64,000 nt of DNA from Hermodice carunculata (lineage: Eukaryota > Annelida > Polychaeta > Eunicida > Amphinomidae). Every line of letters starts with the position of its first letter. The stretch's first letter is position 1. The notes under the pieces are model-generated. The model was not told the origin of the DNA, did no database searches, and saw only the letters and a list, made by a program, of their open reading frames with translations. Both the position numbers and the translations under genes were made by a program. Below are positions 59,760 to 64,000 of the stretch, piece after piece. The stretch lies in contig OZ026619.1 of the NCBI GenBank assembly GCA_964020975.1, positions 95,030,804 to 95,094,803 on the forward strand. Direction: 5' to 3'.

Positions 59760-60756
59760 CAGAAAATCAAATGTCTCCCGGTGGAACACTTACGTCTCTG
59801 AATAAGCTTCAGGTGATAACAAATTATAAATGACCAAGTTTGCTTGAAAATTACAATCCTATTTTAGCTCTCACCTAGATACATTACTCTAGCAATTTTC
59901 ATCAAGTTCTTCACAACTTACTGCAGAGAAACCAATTTCACATAAATGACCCTGTGACCTTGAAAATTAGGTCAAGGTCACCCAAATACAATCCCAACCT
60001 TGGTCTTACCTTGATACATAATCCTACCACATTTCATCAAATTCCATCATGTTCTTCATGACTTATTGAACGGAAACCAATTTCACATAAGTGACCCTGT
60101 GACCTTGAGAATTCGCTCAAGGTCATCCAAATACAATCCCAACCTAGGTCTTGCCTAGATACATAATCCTACCACGTTTCATCAAATTCCATCAAGTTCT
60201 TCAAGACTTATCACACAGAAACCAATTTACAATAAGTGACCCTGTGACCTTGAGAATTCGCTCAAGGTCATCCAAATACCATCCCAACCTAGGTCTTGCC
60301 AAGATACATAATCCTACCAAGTTTCATCAAATTCCATCATGTTCTTCAAGACTTATCGCACGGAAACCAATTTCACATAAGTGACCCTGTGACCTTGAGA
60401 ATTTGCTCAAGGTCATCCAAATACAACCCTAACCTAGGTCTTGCCTAGATACATAATCCTACCAAGTTTCATCAAATTCCATCCTGTTCTTCATGACTTA
60501 TCGAACAGAAACCAATTTCACATAAGTGACCCTGTGACCTTGAAAATTAGGTCAAGGTCACCCAAATACAATCCTAGCCTAGGTCTTGCCTAGATACATA
60601 ATCCTACAAAGTTTCATCAAATTCTGTCAGGTCCTTCAAGACTTATCGCACTGAAACCAAGTGTTGAAGAACTTGAACAACAACAACAACAACAACAACA
60701 AGCGGAAGAAACGGGCACTAAAACAATATGTCCCCCGGCTTCCACCGGGAGACATA
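59760..60756 (+). mobile_element. tandem-core element, family 4, five 145-bp units
   Basis: The left tip ATGTCTCCCGGTGG is the inverse of the right tip CCACCGGGAGACAT. Five units spaced 144-146 bp ('gaaaccaatttcacataa', GTGACCCTGTGACCTTGA, 'ggtcatccaaatacaatccc') precede an (AAC)8 run and a terminal hairpin CCCGG...CCGGG. This gives core repeats, a microsatellite, a 3' hairpin and subterminal inverted repeats: the fullest HINE/pearl plan in the window. Confidence 0.72.
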
Positions 60757-61877
60757 AATATAGTATATCGCATGCAATATAAAGAGTCTTCTGCATATGG
60801 CATTATGGAGAAGATCATTTGCAGGAATTTATAGCACATTTAAATTCCAGTCATCCCACCATCAAATTCTCTGCCACATACAGTGACAAGGAAGTAAGTT
60901 TCCTAGATACTCTTGTGAGACTAGACTCGAACAGGAAGCTGTATACTACACTGTATACGAAAAAGACAGATACCCACACATATCTGCACTTCCGTTCTGC
61001 ACACCCAAAACATAGCAAAACAGCTGGTCCATTCGGCCAACTTCATAGGGTAAAACGCATATGCACCCAACCAGCTGATTTTGAGGAAAAAGCAGAAAAG
61101 ATCCTGACATACTATGCTCTAAGAGGATACCCTGATTCTCTTCTCAAGGATGCCTTAGCAAGGGTGAGAGCTCTAGAGAGAGCCCCCATGCTACTGCACA
61201 GACGAGAACCACAGCAAAGTGTGAATAATCAGGACAAACTATTCCTGATTACAAGGTACAATCCAGCATTACCTCCAATCAAGGACATTATTTCAAACAA
61301 TTGGGGCACTATACAAGCCTCCAAATATGCCCCACTCCTAGGCAACAAACAAGTGATCATGGGATTCAGGAGAGCCAAGAATCTCAAAGATACACTAGTC
61401 AAATCTAGACTAAAGTATCCACTCTCACAGCAACCTGCTCATATTGCAGGGGTTACAGACCAGAACCCCTGTGACAAAGCCAACTGCAGATATTGCGCAA
61501 AGTTGGACACCTCGGGTTAAGTCAGGAGTACAACCACTGGACGTACATACTGTACACCAAAAGGAGGCTCCTGCAGATACAATAATCTGGTCTATTTATT
61601 GACTTGTGGCATCTGTCACAAACAATATGTCGGTCAGACTTACAGACCGCTCATGAATAGACTGAGAGAACACTTCTATTCCATCAATAAACGGGATGCG
61701 AATCAACCAGTGGGCAGACACTTTACCCAACAAGACCATGATACCTTGAATATCAAGGTACAGATTCTTTCTCACATCCCGACCCCACCAGAGCTCAAAA
61801 AGACAGAGACTCTGCGATTGGAAAAGGAATACTTTTGGATCCATCAACTCTGTACCATGGAACCGTTCGGTCTGAAT

Positions 61878-61953
61878 GTCATGGGAAAGTGAGCACACTT
61901 GCTCAGTCTTATGCTAAAAATTTTCAGTTCTCGTGCTCACTTGCCCATGACAC
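61878..61953 (+). repeat. hairpin across the end of the Penelope nuclease frame
   Basis: GTCATGGGAAAGTGAGCAC at about 61878 is the near-inverse of GTGCTCACTTGCCCATGAC at about 61935, with a 38-base loop. A second inverted pair, CTGTCAACCTGAACAC (61953) and GTGTTCCAGGTTGACAG (62442), encloses the 3' region that carries the ribozyme. Confidence 0.8.
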
Positions 61954-62185
61954 TGTCAACCTGAACACAACCCAGAACAAGTTCTATTCTGGGTGCAACA
62001 GATTGTAAAAAATTTTATTGGGACAATTAATCCTAATATTTACTGGTCCACACGTTCAATGTCACACAAATTACTTGTCACCAGTATTAATGTGCACTTG
62101 TGAAGTATTTTAGGCCACTTATAGACTTACCTCCATGAACAAAAGCATTTCTCTTCATGGAGCCCAGATATATGGAGACACCCTT

Positions 62186-62321
62186 GTCTCCATAGCAACC
62201 GCGGCACATTTTGTAAACACGCGATGCCTAGCACGTGCCCATACATACAAACCGACAGTCATCCTTGACAGTTGGTAAACAACTGACGTCAAAATTTGTT
62301 TACGTCAAATCTCTTACGTAA
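62186..62321 (+). promoter_or_regulatory. cluster of transcription-factor-like motifs in Penelope 3' region
   Basis: GTCTCCATAGCAAC (62186-62199) resembles an RFX X-box, CACGTG near 62235 is an E-box, TGACGTCA (62284-62291) is a full CRE and TTACGTAA (62314-62321) a bZIP site. Penelope pLTRs are thought to hold the promoter, so the cluster may be one, but single motifs arise by chance. Confidence 0.35.
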
Positions 62322-62392
62322 CCCTCGTTACTAAGACCGGGGCCCACGGGGCACGTTCACCAACACCACAATCCATTCATTTAGACCATATA

Positions 62393-62430
62393 GCCACTGA
62401 CGAGTCAAGTATTGACGAAACCGGTCTGGC
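62393..62430 (+). ncRNA. minimal type I hammerhead ribozyme
   Basis: All core elements are present in order: stem I strand GCCA (62393-62396); CUGACGA (62397-62403); stem II GUCAA/UUGAC closed by a GUA loop (62404-62416); GAAA (62417-62420); a palindromic short stem III ACC/GGU; C at 62426 as the cleavage base in a GUC triplet; and UGGC (62427-62430) completing stem I. Every position of the conserved core fits. Penelope-like elements are known to carry such ribozymes with very short stem III, which act best as dimers. Position in the element's 3' region agrees. Activity is inferred. Confidence 0.9.
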
Positions 62431-62524
62431 AATCACAGAGCAGTGTTCCAGGTTGACAGGCTCCACCAGTCACCTTTACACTTGCCTAGTCTACACAATA
62501 TAATGAGTCGCATCATATAATGGA

Positions 62525-62960
62525 CACTTCTATAGATGAGCATGTAAATTTAATTTTCAAAACATTTAACATGTTTAAAGCCTTTTATTGTATATTGGTT
62601 AATTAATTTGATGCTTTATGATACTTGAAAAAAAAAAGCAATTTTAACTTTGGATGCTTCAGTATCTCAAAACCTCTACAGCAAATGAAACATCATGACA
62701 TTGAACTTTTCTTTATTTATAATGTCCACCATGTATATGTGTGACATGTATTGCCCACTTTACAAATTTTGCAACTTTAGGTAAGCACTTTCAATAAATT
62801 ACTCATAAATTTGACAACAAGTTAAGCATATTCTGTCAATTTTGTCTTCATTCTTACACTTACAATTAGTTCATGTGGTCCCCTATTGTCCTCATTCTTC
62901 TACATTAACTACTCTGAATGTGTGAAACACACACAGAAACATGTTCTTCAGGAGCAAAGC
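62525..62960. other. no recognised feature
   Basis: AT-rich stretch between the Penelope element and the next repeat. Confidence 0.4.
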
Positions 62961-62965
62961 CCACT

Positions 62966-63330
<365 letters not shown>

Positions 63331-63529
63331 TAACTTCATGTAGTACCCTATTGTCTTCATTCTTACACTTCCACATAGCTTCATGTATTCCTCTATTGCC
63401 TTCATTTGTAAAAGTACTAGTGCTCTCCTTGCCTTCTAATGAATCACAATAAATATAAGACTCACAATAAAACAAAAGCAGGTTGGGTGAACTGATGTGT
63501 TTGTTTGATTGTGCACACAACGTCGAAGT

Positions 63530-64000
63530 GAAATATTGATCTGGAGGATAGATTCTCTTCTCCATTGTTGTCCAAGCTATGCCCTACTGCACCAAATTAT
63601 TTCTCTCAACTTTACAATAGAACCTACATCACAGTCATCAATATTCCAAAAGATAATAGGGTTGGACATAATCTATATGACCTACCAATTTGGAATGTCT
63701 AGGTTAATTATTTTCCAAGGTGTTGGATTTTACCTTGTTCAACATGTTTTGGCTCATAATATCCATCAAACTGTAGGTGACACCACTAGCATATCCATGA
63801 ATTGAGATGTTGACCTCCTTCACAATCCTATCAAATCACATAATGATCCACTACAGATTACAGATGGCACAGCATTAACAAGATTTTTCACATTTTCATA
63901 CCTACCTGGTTTTGGATAATTTTGTCGAGTTTTTGGGACACTTTGGTAGACATAAACATTGCCTATTGGTTCTTCAAATTTGGTAGTTCTAGTCCCAATA
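63530..64000 (-). mobile_element. HINE/pearl-like element, family 1, diverged, cut by window end
   Basis: 'tctggaggatagattctctt', 'ttgtccaagctatgcc', 'tggacataatctatatga', 'ttttggctcataat' and 'gtaggtgacaccactag' follow the family 1 core in order. It is older than the other copies. Confidence 0.6.

Larger units (their letters stand above)
60765..62520 (+). mobile_element. Penelope-like element fossil with GIY-YIG endonuclease
   Basis: The order is: the end of the reverse transcriptase from just after the catalytic block (FIAHLNSSHPTIKFSATYSD, FLDTLVRLDSNRKLYTTLYT, LHFRSAHPKHSKTAGPFGQL); a linker with a Cys motif (CDKANCRYC); then a GIY-YIG nuclease (TCGICHKQYVGQTYRPLMNR, RLREHF, FWIHQLCTMEPFGLN) at about 61590-61895; then about 600 bp of non-coding 3' region with a hammerhead ribozyme. 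It is 5'-truncated and broken, with about one internal break, otherwise well kept and so fairly young. The Cys motif plus GIY-YIG suits the Neptune/Poseidon-like groups. Confidence 0.9.

Overview
The window is animal nuclear DNA of about 37-40 percent GC, judged by eye, with long introns, many microsatellites and dense non-autonomous transposons. The organism is probably a marine invertebrate. Tandem-core repeats of the 'pearl'/Helentron kind and the style of the Penelope-like element point toward a lophotrochozoan such as a mollusc or brachiopod, but this is inference. No bacterial-style gene or operon is present.

Only one host gene is recognisable by homology: a PGM2-type phosphopentomutase/phosphoglucomutase on the minus strand. 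Fifteen consecutive internal exons (59160 down to 20594) can be placed to the base. Every intron is GT-AG, every phase agrees, and together they give 467 residues. They hold the catalytic serine loop, the metal loop DPDADR and the sugar loop FEEAIG, and include a 24-nt microexon. About 60 N-terminal residues lie beyond the right edge. The C-terminal exons with the phosphate-binding loop were not found in the 20.5 kb to the left, so the last intron is very long or those exons are outside.

The left 10.5 kb holds a tandem segmental duplication (1-3770 and 7357-10480). Each copy carries the same intact, intronless 116-codon plus-strand gene of unknown function with a CCAAT/TATA promoter. Comparing the copies gives filled and empty sites for two piggyBac-like (TTAA) MITEs.

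Between the exons are mobile-element remains: several 1.3-2 kb elements with 140-150 bp tandem cores, terminal hairpins and subterminal inverted repeats (HINE/pearl architecture); TA-flanked mariner/pogo-like MITEs; two hAT-like MITEs with 6-bp target repeats; long foldback palindromes; LINE 3' ends; a decayed DDE transposase; and two Penelope-like fossils. The better-kept Penelope copy (about 60765-62520) ends with what reads as a complete minimal hammerhead ribozyme at 62393-62430, the most striking single feature of the window.
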